In this document: positions 28,347 through 36,666 of the stretch, piece by piece | How positions within the stretch are numbered: the first letter of the stretch is position 1 | Layout: each line of letters begins with the position of its first letter | Origin: Streptomyces sp. NRRL S-244 | GTDB lineage: Bacteria > Actinomycetota > Actinomycetes > Streptomycetales > Streptomycetaceae | DNA: 64,000 nucleotides | NCBI RefSeq assembly: GCF_000717915.1 | Contig: NZ_JOCX01000006.1 | Coordinates: 124,001-188,000, forward strand | Direction: 5' to 3' | Notes under the pieces: model-generated | Seen by the model: the letters and a program-made list of their open reading frames with translations, nothing else | Database searches by the model: none | Told to the model about the DNA's origin: nothing | Program-made: the position numbers and the translations under genes

Positions 28347-28586
28347 ATGGCGACCCCGCTGACCGCGCTGACCGCGCTGACCGCGCTGACTGCGCCGACC
28401 CAGCTGACCGACCGCGACGAACGCGCCCTGGTGGCGGCCACCGAGAACCGGATCTGCGAGCCGCTGCGGCTCGGGCCCGCCCTGGCCGCCGTACGACGCC
28501 TCCTGGCGCGCCGCCCGCGCACCGCACCCCAGGGGCGAGAATCACTGACATGCCACCCACCACACACTCAACCGCAAGCCCGGTGA
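28347..28586 (+). CDS. Possible small protein, 79 aa, function unknown
   Basis: ATG at 28347 is preceded by AAGGAG 9 nt away and lies directly after the MocR sites. The N-terminus is encoded by a 9-bp repeat (CTGACCGCG units, about four), giving LTALTALTA. The middle (DRDERALVAATENRICEPLRLGPALAAVRRLLARR) looks helical and is plausible protein. The 3' end overlaps the next gene by 37 nt in another frame. It may be the true target of MocR, or not be translated. Confidence 0.4.
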   Translation: MATPLTALTALTALTAPTQLTDRDERALVAATENRICEPLRLGPALAAVRRLLARRPRTAPQGRESLTCHPPHTQPQAR

Positions 28587-29164
28587 TCGCGGGCCTGCTC
28601 CTCGCCGCCGGCGGCGGCCGCCGTCTGGGCGGCCGCCCCAAGGCCCTGCTCCCGTACCGCGGCCGCCCGCTGGTCGAGAACGCGGTACGGGTACTGCGCG
28701 AGGCGGGCTGCGGTCCGCTCCACGTGGTGCTCGGCGCCTCCGCTGCCGAGGTCCGCGAGCGGGCGGACCTGACCGGCTGCGTGGTCGTGGACAACCCCGA
28801 CTGGGCCGAGGGCATGGGCTCGTCCCTGCGCGTCGGCCTCGCCTCGCTCGCCGGTACGGGCGCCCGCGCGGCCCTCGTCTCGCTGGTGGACCAGCCGGGT
28901 ATCGGACCGGCGGCCGTGGCCCGGGTCCGGGAGGCGTACCGCTCCCCCGCGAGCCTGGTGGCGGCGGCGTACGGCGGGGAGCGCGGGCATCCGGTGCTCT
29001 TCGGCGCGGACCGCTGGGCGGACATCGCGGCGACGGCGACGGGGGACAAGGGCGCACGGGTGCATCTGACAGATCACGCGGACGAGCTCACGCTGGTGGA
29101 GTGCGGGGACGTCGCCGAGGCCTTCGACATCGACACCCCGCCCGACCTGGCACGACTCGCTTGA
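28550..29164 (+). CDS. MobA/MocA-like nucleotidyltransferase
   Basis: A 204-aa NTP-transferase domain protein. The signature is GLLLAAGGGRRLGGRPKALLPY at about 14-35; later VVDNPDWAEGMGSSLRVGLASL and LVDQPGIGP match molybdenum-cofactor cytidylyl/guanylyltransferase-like proteins (MocA, PucB). In this window it could serve a molybdenum enzyme such as xanthine dehydrogenase of purine breakdown, which is not present here. That link is inference. ATG at 28550 is the likely start. Confidence 0.82.
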   Translation: MPPTTHSTASPVIAGLLLAAGGGRRLGGRPKALLPYRGRPLVENAVRVLREAGCGPLHVVLGASAAEVRERADLTGCVVVDNPDWAEGMGSSLRVGLASLAGTGARAALVSLVDQPGIGPAAVARVREAYRSPASLVAAAYGGERGHPVLFGADRWADIAATATGDKGARVHLTDHADELTLVECGDVAEAFDIDTPPDLARLA

Positions 29165-29256
29165 GCGGCGGCCCAGGCGCAGTTGAGCGGGCAGTGACGA
29201 AGGTGGCACTGAGGGCCACCGGGCGCAGGAGTCTGTCGACTCAGAGAATCTCGACA

Positions 29257-29296
29257 TCAACAAACCATTGAACTTCCACCATAAGGAAATTACTAT
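29257..29296 (+). promoter_or_regulatory. aceB promoter with AllR-type box in the spacer
   Basis: TTGAAC (29268-29273), a 17-nt spacer and TACTAT (29291-29296) form a good -35/-10 pair. TTCC-N7-GGAA (29274-29288) fills the spacer. A near-perfect TCAAC-N5-ATTGA (29257-29271) overlaps the -35. The ATG is 141 nt beyond the -10, so the leader is long; nothing structured stands out in it. Confidence 0.7.
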
Positions 29297-29437
29297 CCAC
29301 TGGTCAGAAGCGCCCTGAACCCCCAGACGGCGCCCGCGACCGTATCCCGGAACTCTCCACACCCGACGGCACTGCGTGCCGTCCTGCGCGAGCATTCCCC
29401 GCGGCCGCCAGGCACCGCCGCTGAAGGAGTGACAGAT

Positions 29438-31066
29438 ATGTCCGCACCAGCGCCGTCATCGCTGGCCATCGTCGACGCCGAGCCCCTGCCCCGGCAGGAC
29501 GAAGTCCTGACCGAGGCGGCCCTCGCGTTCGTGGCCGAGCTCCACCGGCGGTTCACGCCCCGCCGCGACGAGCTCCTCGCCCGCCGCGGTGAGCGCCGCG
29601 CCGAAATCGCCCGCACCTCCCACCTCGACTTCCTCCCGGACACCGCACAGGTCCGCGAGGGCGAGTGGAAGGTCGCGCCGGCGCCGGCCGCGCTGAACGA
29701 CCGCCGTGTGGAGATCACCGGTCCGACCGACCGCAAGATGACCGTCAACGCCCTGAACTCGGGCGCCAAGGTCTGGCTCGCCGACTTCGAGGACGCCTCC
29801 GCCCCCACCTGGGAGAACGTCGTCCTCGGCCAGCTCAACCTCATCGACGCCTACGAGCGCCGCATCGACTTCACGGACCCGCGCACGGGCAAGTCGTACG
29901 CCCTGAAGCCGGCCGGGCAGCTGGCGACCGTCGTGATGCGCCCGCGCGGCTGGCACCTGGAGGAGCGCCACCTCCAGGTCGAGGGCCGCCCGGTCCCCGG
30001 CGCGCTGGTCGACTTCGGCCTGTACTTCTTCCACAACGCCAAGCGCCTCATCGAGCTCGGCAAGGGCCCGTACTTCTACCTGCCGAAGACGGAGTCGCAC
30101 CTGGAGGCGCGCCTCTGGAACGAGATCTTCGTCTTCTCGCAGGACTACGTCGGCATCCCGCAGGGCACGGTCCGCGCGACCGTCCTGATCGAGACCATCA
30201 CGGCCGCGTACGAGATGGAGGAGATCCTCTACGAGCTGCGCGACCACGCGGCGGGCCTGAACGCGGGCCGCTGGGACTACCTGTTCTCGATCGTGAAGAA
30301 CTTCCGCGACGGCGGCGAGAAGTTCGTCCTGCCGGACCGCAACGCGGTGACGATGACCGCCCCGTTCATGCGGGCGTACACCGAACTCCTGGTCCGCACC
30401 TGCCACAAGCGCGGCGCGCACGCCATCGGCGGCATGGCGGCCTTCATCCCGTCCCGCAAGGACGCCGAGGCCAACCGGATCGCGTTCGAGAAGGTCAAGG
30501 CCGACAAGGACCGCGAGGCGGGCGACGGCTTCGACGGCTCGTGGGTCGCCCACCCCGACCTGGTGCCGATCGCGATGGCCTCCTTCGACGCGGTCCTCGG
30601 TGACAAGCCGAACCAGAAGGACCGGCTGCGCGAGGACGTCTCGGTGGCCCCGGGCGAGCTCATCGCGATCGACTCGCTGGACGCGAAGCCGACGTACGAG
30701 GGCCTGCGCAACGCCGTCCAGGTCGGCATCCGCTACATCGAGGCCTGGCTGCGCGGCCTGGGCGCGGTCGGCATCTTCGGCCTGATGGAGGACGCGGCCA
30801 CCGCGGAGATCTCCCGCTCGCAGATCTGGCAGTGGATCAACGCCGGTGTCGTCTTCGAGCACGACGGCGAGCCCGTGACGGCCACCGCCGACCTCACCCG
30901 CGAGATCGCCGCCGGGGAACTGGCCGCGATCCGCGCCGAGATCGGCAAGGACGCCTTCGCGGCCGGAAAGTGGCAGCAGGCCCACGACCTCCTCCTCCAG
31001 GTCTCCCTGGACGCGGACTACGCGGACTTCCTCACCCTCCCCGCCTACGACCAACTGGTCGGCTGA
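29438..31066 (+). CDS. aceB: Malate synthase A
   Basis: This condenses glyoxylate with acetyl-CoA to malate (EC 2.3.3.9). The 542-aa protein has the class A length. Motifs: ITGPTDRKMTVNALNSGAKVWLADFEDA (substrate Mg site) read in parts, GPYFYLPKTESHLEARLWNE, RATVLIETI and RSQIWQWINAGV. I chose ATG at 29438 because GGAG lies 8 nt upstream; a GTG nine bases earlier sits too close to it. With allantoin genes upstream and gcl downstream it takes glyoxylate from purine breakdown. The promoter carries the common palindrome. Confidence 0.95.
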   Translation: MSAPAPSSLAIVDAEPLPRQDEVLTEAALAFVAELHRRFTPRRDELLARRGERRAEIARTSHLDFLPDTAQVREGEWKVAPAPAALNDRRVEITGPTDRKMTVNALNSGAKVWLADFEDASAPTWENVVLGQLNLIDAYERRIDFTDPRTGKSYALKPAGQLATVVMRPRGWHLEERHLQVEGRPVPGALVDFGLYFFHNAKRLIELGKGPYFYLPKTESHLEARLWNEIFVFSQDYVGIPQGTVRATVLIETITAAYEMEEILYELRDHAAGLNAGRWDYLFSIVKNFRDGGEKFVLPDRNAVTMTAPFMRAYTELLVRTCHKRGAHAIGGMAAFIPSRKDAEANRIAFEKVKADKDREAGDGFDGSWVAHPDLVPIAMASFDAVLGDKPNQKDRLREDVSVAPGELIAIDSLDAKPTYEGLRNAVQVGIRYIEAWLRGLGAVGIFGLMEDAATAEISRSQIWQWINAGVVFEHDGEPVTATADLTREIAAGELAAIRAEIGKDAFAAGKWQQAHDLLLQVSLDADYADFLTLPAYDQLVG

Positions 31067-31087
31067 CCCGCACAGCAGCCGAACCCA

Positions 31088-31131
31088 CCTCCGCCCCCAA
31101 GGCCCCAGGCCTCGGGGGCGGAGGAGTTTTT
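31088..31131 (+). terminator. Rho-independent terminator after aceB
   Basis: An 11-bp stem (CCTCCGCCCCC with GGGGGCGGAGG) with a 15-nt loop is followed by AG and five T, 22 nt after the aceB stop. Confidence 0.82.
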
Positions 31132-31158
31132 GCGGAACTCGGCCGCGGAAACGGAACG

Positions 31159-31221
31159 TTGACGGCCCGAACGACCGGTCGGTTGTTACTCCATCGTAAC
31201 TTTCCTGTACCTAGCGGTAAC
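31159..31221 (+). promoter_or_regulatory. GTTAC-N6-GTAAC site upstream of SGNH hydrolase
   Basis: GTTAC-N6-GTAAC (31185-31200) has the same spacing as the site at 2219-2234. A further GTAAC is at 31217-31221. TTGACG at 31159-31164 could be a -35, but no good -10 is at the right distance. Confidence 0.42.
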
Positions 31222-31333
31222 AACGCGCGCCGTGTCACCTTTCCGATGCCACCGGCCGGCGGTACCCCCACTTTCCCAGCCATGCACCGGAGTTCTCTTC
31301 GGATTGGGCATGGCCGACCGCAGGAGTTCCGCC

Positions 31334-32524
31334 GTGATCGGATTCCGCAACGCCAGCAAGGACCGGGCCCGTAGTCGAGTGCGACGACTCGCCGGGGTCG
31401 GGATGGTTCTGCCGCTCGCCGCCGGCGCTCTGGTCGCCGGCTCCGCCGGGACCTCCGTGGCCAGCCCCGGGACCGGGCCCACCGCCGTGGTGTCCATGGG
31501 CGACAGCTACATCTCCGGCGAGGCCGGCCGCTGGAAGGGCAACAGCCTGACCAACAGCGGGAATCGCACCGGGACCGACCGCGCCTGGGTCTCCGGGAGC
31601 ACCTACGACCCCGCCAAGGTGTACGGGAGCACCGCCGGGGGGTGCCACCGCTCCGACTCCGCCGAGGTCAAGAGCGCCGGGGCGATCGCCGACGTGGCCG
31701 TGAACCTGGCCTGCTCCGGGGCCGTTTCCGAGAACGTCTTCCGCGCCTCCAACGGCGGCGTGGCCTTCAAGGGCGAGGCCCCGCAGGCCGATCAGCTCGC
31801 CGCCGTGGCCGCCGCCAACAACGTCAAGGTCATAGCCCTGTCCATCGGCGGCAACGACCTCGGCTTCGCCGACATCATCAAGGACTGCGCCCTCGACTTC
31901 GTCCTGTGGGGCTCGTACTGCTACGACGACCAGCAGTACGGGGTCGACCAGAAGATGGACGGGGTCATGGCGAACGTGGGCAAGTCGGTGGACGAGATCC
32001 GCGCCGTGATGCGGGCCGCCGGATACACCGACTCCTCGTACCGGATCGTGCTCCAGTCCTACCCGTCGCCGATCCCGCGCGGCGCCGAGAACCGGTATAC
32101 GCAGAGCGACTGGAGCCGCCTCAACACCGGCGGCTGCCCGTTCTGGAACCGGGACTCGGACTGGGCGCGCGACTCGCTCGTGCCGCAGATCGCGGGTCGC
32201 CTCAAGGGGGTTGCCGCCGCCAAGGGCGTGCAGTTCCTGGACCTGCGGGACATGATGCAGGGCCGTGAGGTGTGCGCGAAGGCCAGCAAGCTGGTGAGCA
32301 GCTCGGCGCCCGCGTCGGCGAAGACGAGCGAGTGGGCACGCTGGATCGACAGCAGCGAGACGCAGGGGCCGGTCCAGGAGTCCATGCACCCGAACTACTT
32401 CGGCCAGCTGGCGGCCGGGCGCTGCCTGAACCTCGCCGTCGCCCAGCCCGCGAACTCCGCGTCCAGCTGCAAGAACACCGCCGGAGCCGACCACACGGGC
32501 ATGTTCCTGACGTCCGCCCCCTGA
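31334..32524 (+). CDS. Secreted SGNH/GDSL lipase-esterase
   Basis: A 396-aa exported hydrolase. GTG at 31334 follows AGGAG by 7 nt; ATG at 31310 is possible but poorly spaced. The signal peptide covers about 1-43 (VLPLAAGALVAGSAGTSVAS). Block I is VVSMGDSYISGE with the catalytic Ser, block III SIGGNDLGF with Asn, and block V contains SMHPNYFGQLA with the catalytic His near residue 355. Several Cys pairs suggest disulfides (CHRSDS, CALDFVLWGSYC). Streptomyces lipases of this type act on lipids outside the cell. It is read away from aceB. Confidence 0.88.
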   Translation: MIGFRNASKDRARSRVRRLAGVGMVLPLAAGALVAGSAGTSVASPGTGPTAVVSMGDSYISGEAGRWKGNSLTNSGNRTGTDRAWVSGSTYDPAKVYGSTAGGCHRSDSAEVKSAGAIADVAVNLACSGAVSENVFRASNGGVAFKGEAPQADQLAAVAAANNVKVIALSIGGNDLGFADIIKDCALDFVLWGSYCYDDQQYGVDQKMDGVMANVGKSVDEIRAVMRAAGYTDSSYRIVLQSYPSPIPRGAENRYTQSDWSRLNTGGCPFWNRDSDWARDSLVPQIAGRLKGVAAAKGVQFLDLRDMMQGREVCAKASKLVSSSAPASAKTSEWARWIDSSETQGPVQESMHPNYFGQLAAGRCLNLAVAQPANSASSCKNTAGADHTGMFLTSAP

Positions 32525-32567
32525 TGCGTACGCTCCGGGTCCGGGGCGCCTGCGGAGACTTCCGCGG

Positions 32568-32622
32568 GCGCCCTTCCGCAGGCTCCCTTCCGTAAGCGCC
32601 CTTCCGCTGGCGCCCCTTTCGG
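32568..32622. repeat. Four tandem 14-bp repeats
   Basis: Units near GCGCCCTTCCGCAG start at 32568, 32582, 32596 and 32610; they differ at two to four positions. They lie between the convergent lipase and TetR genes and end two bases before the TetR stop. The purpose is unknown; they could be a slipped terminator sequence. Confidence 0.6.
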
Positions 32623-32623
32623 A

Positions 32624-33226
32624 TCAGCCGCGTATGGCGGCCAGCGCCTCGTCGTAGAGGGCCGCCAGGTCGGCGCTGCCGCCGCTGCGCACCCAGGCCT
32701 CGGTCGCGGCGTCCACGCAGGCGAAGACGGTGGCGGTGACCGCGGCGGCGCGCAGCTCAAGGCCCGGGCCCGCGCCCTTCCCGTCGGCCATGCGGGCCGT
32801 GACGGCGGGCAGGACCATCTCCTGCCAGCGCAGCCGCTTCTGGGTGTAGCGGGCGCGCAGCGGCGGGGTGTCGAATATCAGCGCCGTGATCTCCAGCAGC
32901 TGCCCGGGGTCGCCGTGCGCCTCCATGAGCACCTCGAAACCGGCGCGCAGGGCCTCCCACGGGGTGGCGGCGGCGGGCTGGGCCTCCACCGTCGCGCGCA
33001 TCAGCTCGCCGAGCTCTTCCTGCTCACCGCAGACGATGTCCTCCTTGGTACCGAAGTACCGGAACAGCGACCGCTGGGAGATGCCCGCCTCCTTGGCGAT
33101 CTGCGCGATGGTCGTCGCCTCGTACCCCTGCTCGGCGAAGAGCCGCATGGCGGTGTCGAAGATGCTCGCGACCACGGCCTGCCGGGAGCGGTCCCACAGG
33201 CTCGGCTGCGTTGCGGTTGTCCCCAT
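32624..33226 (-). CDS. TetR-family repressor
   Basis: A 200-aa regulator. The HTH at about 18-64 reads IFDTAMRLFAEQGYEATTIAQIAKEAGISQRSLFRYFGTKEDIV. The ligand domain is not assignable. I chose ATG at 33226 (MGTTATQP); upstream codons run into the operator. It is divergent from an SDR gene, and a 29-bp near-perfect palindrome lies between them. It probably represses itself and the SDR. Confidence 0.9.
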   Translation of the reverse strand: MGTTATQPSLWDRSRQAVVASIFDTAMRLFAEQGYEATTIAQIAKEAGISQRSLFRYFGTKEDIVCGEQEELGELMRATVEAQPAAATPWEALRAGFEVLMEAHGDPGQLLEITALIFDTPPLRARYTQKRLRWQEMVLPAVTARMADGKGAGPGLELRAAAVTATVFACVDAATEAWVRSGGSADLAALYDEALAAIRG

Positions 33227-33266
33227 CCGGCCAGCATATAGGCGGGCCGCCAACCTTGCCTTAACT

Positions 33267-33295
33267 GCCCGATTGGCAGTCACTGCCAACCGGGC
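33267..33295. promoter_or_regulatory. 29-bp palindromic operator between TetR and SDR genes
   Basis: The core TTGGCAGT-C-ACTGCCAA (33273-33289) is perfect, and flanking GCCCGA/CCGGGC extends each arm to 14 bp with one mismatch. It is 40 nt from the TetR start and 44 nt from the SDR start, so one dimer pair could shut both promoters. Confidence 0.75.
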
Positions 33296-33339
33296 ATACA
33301 GTGAGCCCGACGATGTCATCCCATGGCAGGAGAGCCACT

Positions 33340-34146
33340 GTGAACGCGGTCGACTACCGGGGCCGGACCACCCTGATCACCGGCGCGAGCTCCGGCCTGG
33401 GCGCCGAGTTCGCCCGCCAGCTCGCCGCGCGAGGATCCGACCTCGTGCTCGTCGCGCGCCGGGAGGACCGCCTGAAGGCGCTCGCCGGGCAGCTGTCGGC
33501 GGCGCACGGCGTCAACGTCGAGCCGGTCGCCATGGACCTGGCCGTCGAGGGGTGCGGTGAACTGCTGGCCGCCGAGATCGAGCGGCGCGGGATCACGGTG
33601 TCCAGCGTCGTCAACAACGCCGGCTTCGGCACGTACGGGCACTTCCACGACGAGGATCCGCAGCGGCTCCGCCAGGAAGTGGGCCTCGACGTGATGGCCG
33701 TCGTCGACATCAGCCGCGCCTTCATCGGCCCGCTGCGCGGCCGCGGCGAGGGCGTCCTGGTCAACGTCGCCAGCATGGCCGGCTACCAGCCCGTCCCGAA
33801 CATGGCCGTCTACGGCGCCAGCAAGGCCTTCGTCCTCAGTTTCACCGAGGCCCTCTGGCAGGAGTCCCAGGGCACCGGGCTGCGCGTCATGGCGCTGTCG
33901 CCCGGCGCGACGAAGACGGAGTTCTTCGACGTGGTCGGCACGGAGAACCCCACCGGCGGCACCAAGATGCAGACCTCCGAGGAGGTCGTGCGCACCGCGC
34001 TGAAGGCACTGGACCGCAAGAACCCGCCGCCGAGCGTGATCTCGGGGTCCATGAACCGCGTCCTGGCCTTCAGCGGACGGCTCGCGAGCCGCCGCATGGT
34101 CGTACGGATGGTGGACCGGATGTCCTCCCCCCGGACCCCCGCATAA
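33340..34146 (+). CDS. SDR-family oxidoreductase, probable TetR target
   Basis: A 268-aa short-chain dehydrogenase: TGASSGLGAEFA at about 12-23, NNAGFGTYG, Ser in NVASMAGY and Tyr-x3-Lys in YGASKAFV. It is of the DltE/YqjQ-like subgroup (long C-terminal extension with SGSMNRVLAFSGRLASR). GTG at 33340 follows AGGAGAG by 5 nt. It is divergent from the TetR repressor with a common operator. The substrate is unknown. Confidence 0.88.
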   Translation: MNAVDYRGRTTLITGASSGLGAEFARQLAARGSDLVLVARREDRLKALAGQLSAAHGVNVEPVAMDLAVEGCGELLAAEIERRGITVSSVVNNAGFGTYGHFHDEDPQRLRQEVGLDVMAVVDISRAFIGPLRGRGEGVLVNVASMAGYQPVPNMAVYGASKAFVLSFTEALWQESQGTGLRVMALSPGATKTEFFDVVGTENPTGGTKMQTSEEVVRTALKALDRKNPPPSVISGSMNRVLAFSGRLASRRMVVRMVDRMSSPRTPA

Positions 34147-34213
34147 ACGTATCGGCCCCATCCGGGCCTTCTCGGCGCCGGGAATTCGGATGATCGCAGC
34201 GGAGCGGGCTGGC

Positions 34214-34840
34214 ATGATCCCGCTCATGCCGGCCCGCAGCGCACGCCCCAGTCTCTACATCTCCGTCGACATCGAGGCCGACGGCCCGATCCCCGGCCCG
34301 TACTCGATGATCAGCTTCGGGGCCGCCGTCGCGGGGCGGCAGGACGGCGCTTCGTATACGGCCGCGGACCCCGAGCGGCACACCTTCTACCGCGAACTGC
34401 GCCCGATCAGCGACCAGTACGTCCCCGAGGCGCTCGCCGTCAGCGGGCTCGACCGGGACCGGCTGCTCCGCGAGGGCGCCGAACCGGCGGCGGCGATGGC
34501 CGAGTTCCGCACGTGGGTACGGGAGGTCTCCGCCGAGGCCGGGGCGCAGCCCGTGATGTGCGGCTACCCGGCCTCCTTCGACTGGACCTTCCTGTACTGG
34601 TACTTGATGAGCTTCGGCGGCGAGAGCCCCTTCGGGCACTCCGGCTGCCTCGACATGAAGACCCTGTACGCGACGAAGGCGCGGGTCCCCCTGCGCGCGG
34701 CGGTCAAGGGCCGGATGCCGCGCGCACTGCTCTCCGCCCGCCCGCACACCCACCACGCACTGGACGACGCCATCGAGCAGGCGGAGCTGATGAGCAACCT
34801 CATGCTCTGGACGCCCCCGGCCGCCGATACCGCCGGCTGA
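34214..34840 (+). CDS. DEDDh-type 3'-5' exonuclease
   Basis: A 208-aa nuclease-fold protein. Exo I is SVDIEADGP (Asp19, Glu21), Exo II lies around PASFDWTFLYWYL and Exo III is HHALDDA (His180, Asp185). It resembles DnaQ/RNase T-like stand-alone exonucleases common in Streptomyces. I chose ATG at 34214 with GGAG 9 nt upstream; ATG at 34190 and 34226 are also in frame. It is convergent with the purine permease. Confidence 0.8.
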   Translation: MIPLMPARSARPSLYISVDIEADGPIPGPYSMISFGAAVAGRQDGASYTAADPERHTFYRELRPISDQYVPEALAVSGLDRDRLLREGAEPAAAMAEFRTWVREVSAEAGAQPVMCGYPASFDWTFLYWYLMSFGGESPFGHSGCLDMKTLYATKARVPLRAAVKGRMPRALLSARPHTHHALDDAIEQAELMSNLMLWTPPAADTAG

Positions 34841-34863
34841 CTCCCCCGCCCGGGCGGGAACGG

Positions 34864-34914
34864 CACGGCGGTGCGTACGCCACGCCCGCAGTGGGTGGCG
34901 TACGCACCGCCGTG
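34864..34914. terminator. Bidirectional terminator, 20-bp perfect stem
   Basis: The two 20-bp arms (34864-34883 and 34895-34914) are exact complements around an 11-nt loop, between the convergent exonuclease and permease genes. There is no T-run, as is usual in Streptomyces. Confidence 0.78.
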
Positions 34915-34948
34915 GGCGGCCCGGACGGGCCGGGCCGGTGCAGCGGGG

Positions 34949-36334
34949 TCAGTGCACGGGGACCGGTTCCGGGGCGGCCGCCGAGGCCCGCTGGGCGCCG
35001 AAGTGGTTGAAGGCCAGGTTGAGCACGATGGCCACCACGCAGCCGGTGCTGATGCCGGAGTCCAGGACGACCAGCAGGTCCTTCGGGAACGCGTGGTAGA
35101 ACTCCGGCGCCGCGATCGGGATCAGACCGATGCCGACCGAGGCGGCGACGATCAGGGCGTTCTCGCCCTTCTCCATGGCCGCGCCCGCCAGGGTCTGGAT
35201 CCCGCTGGCCGCGACCGAGCCGAACAGGACGATGCCGGCGCCGCCGAGCACCGGCAGCGGGACCACACCGATGACGGAGGCCGCCATCGGGCACAGGCCC
35301 AGCAGGATCAGGATGCCGCCGCCCGCGGCGACGACGAACCGGCTGCGCACCTTGGTCATCGCCACGAGCCCGATGTTCTGCGCGAAGGCACTGCACATGA
35401 AGCCGTTGAACAGCGGGCTGAGCGCGCTGCCGAGGGTGTCCGCGCGCAGTCCGCCCTCGATGGTCTTCTCGTCCGCCGGGCGGCCGACGATCTTGCCCAG
35501 CGCCAGGATGTCGGCGGTGGACTCGGTCATGCACACCAGCATCACGATGCACATGGAGACGATGGCGGCGACCTGGAACTGCGGGGCGCCGAAGTGGAAC
35601 GGGGTCGGGAAGCCCACCAGCGAGGCGTTCTTGACGGCGTCGAAGCTGGTCATCCCCAGCGGGAGCGCGATCAGCGTGCCCGCCACCAGGCCGAGCAGGA
35701 TCGAGATCTGCTGGAGGAAGCCGCGCAGGAACTTGCGCATCAGCAGCACGATGACGAGGGTGACGGCGGCCATGCCGATGTTCTGCATCGAGCCGTAGCC
35801 TGTGGCGGTGCGGTTGCCGCCCTGCGACCAGTTGAAGGCGACCGGCAGCAGGGACACGCCGATCAGGGTGATGACCGTACCGGTGACGACCGGCGGGAAG
35901 AAGCGGACGAGCTTCCCGAAGTACGGGGCGGCGAAGAAGCCGACGACCCCGGCGACGATGATCGCGCCGAAGATGACGGGGATGGCGTCCGCGCCCTCGC
36001 CCTTGCCTATGGCGATCATCGGGGTCACACCGGCGAACGAAACGCCGTTGACGAAGGGGAGTTTGGCGCCGATCTTCCAGAAGCCGAGGGTCTGGAGGAG
36101 GGTGGCGAGGCCGGCGGTGAAGAGCGAGGCGCCCATCAGGAACGCGGTCTCGGTGGCGGAGAGTCCGACGGCAGGGCCGACGATCATGGGCGGGGCGACG
36201 ACACCCGCGTACATGGCGGCCACGTGCTGGAGGCCGCTCGTGAACATCTTCAGAGGAGGCAGGGTCTCGTCGACCGGGTGCTTCTCCTCCGGTACTGCGA
36301 CTGCATCTTTGCGAAACCTGGGCGTGTGTGCCAC
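34949..36334 (-). CDS. Purine/xanthine-urate permease (NCS2 family)
   Basis: A 461-aa membrane transporter of the nucleobase:cation symporter-2 family with about 12-14 segments. The signature QNIGLVAMTKV and the TM1 QHVAAMYAGVV motif are seen; CMTESTADILA holds the substrate-binding Glu. It likely imports xanthine, urate or guanine for the adjacent degradation genes. GTG at 36334 has GGAGGAA three bases upstream; the long open frame further up is an uncoded Pro/His-rich stretch. It is 330 nt after the 8-oxoguanine deaminase on the same strand. Confidence 0.88.
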   Translation of the reverse strand: MAHTPRFRKDAVAVPEEKHPVDETLPPLKMFTSGLQHVAAMYAGVVAPPMIVGPAVGLSATETAFLMGASLFTAGLATLLQTLGFWKIGAKLPFVNGVSFAGVTPMIAIGKGEGADAIPVIFGAIIVAGVVGFFAAPYFGKLVRFFPPVVTGTVITLIGVSLLPVAFNWSQGGNRTATGYGSMQNIGMAAVTLVIVLLMRKFLRGFLQQISILLGLVAGTLIALPLGMTSFDAVKNASLVGFPTPFHFGAPQFQVAAIVSMCIVMLVCMTESTADILALGKIVGRPADEKTIEGGLRADTLGSALSPLFNGFMCSAFAQNIGLVAMTKVRSRFVVAAGGGILILLGLCPMAASVIGVVPLPVLGGAGIVLFGSVAASGIQTLAGAAMEKGENALIVAASVGIGLIPIAAPEFYHAFPKDLLVVLDSGISTGCVVAIVLNLAFNHFGAQRASAAAPEPVPVH

Positions 36335-36600
36335 GGCTTCCTCCGGTCGGGTAACACGTCGGCTGGGACGTGGGTGTCTTGGAGGTGGTGCGAAAGCTGT
36401 GCAAGTCGAGCCGGTATGGAGTTGTGGGTGGTGGGGGTGGTGGTGGGGGTTGGTGATGCGGGTGATGCGGGTGGTGCTCGTTCTTGTCCCAAGAGGTGCA
36501 GAAACGATTCGCCCAAACCGTTCCAGCCAAGCAGTGGCACGAGTCACCGCCCCCGGGAACGCCCTCGGAAAACCTCGGGCGCTTCCCGGGAACGGCTGCC
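36335..36600. other. Intergenic region with purine-poor G/T tract
   Basis: Most of the 332-nt gap between the permease and the deaminase genes. A tract at 36418-36476 is almost only G and T on the plus strand with runs of three to five G, able in principle to form a G-quadruplex in DNA. Read on the other strand it gives Pro/His runs that are not a credible protein. I see no convincing promoter. Confidence 0.5.
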
Positions 36601-36654
36601 GCGGACCCCGCTCGGGTCCGCGACGGCCGGCCGGGGGCCGTCCCCCCCGGCCGG
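36601..36654 (-). terminator. Tandem hairpins after 8-oxoguanine deaminase
   Basis: GCGGACCC-N5-GGGTCCGC (36601-36621) and a second GC stem built on CCGGCCGGGGG (36627-36654) lie just past the stop of the minus-strand deaminase gene. Confidence 0.55.
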
Positions 36655-36666
36655 ACTCCGAGGGGA

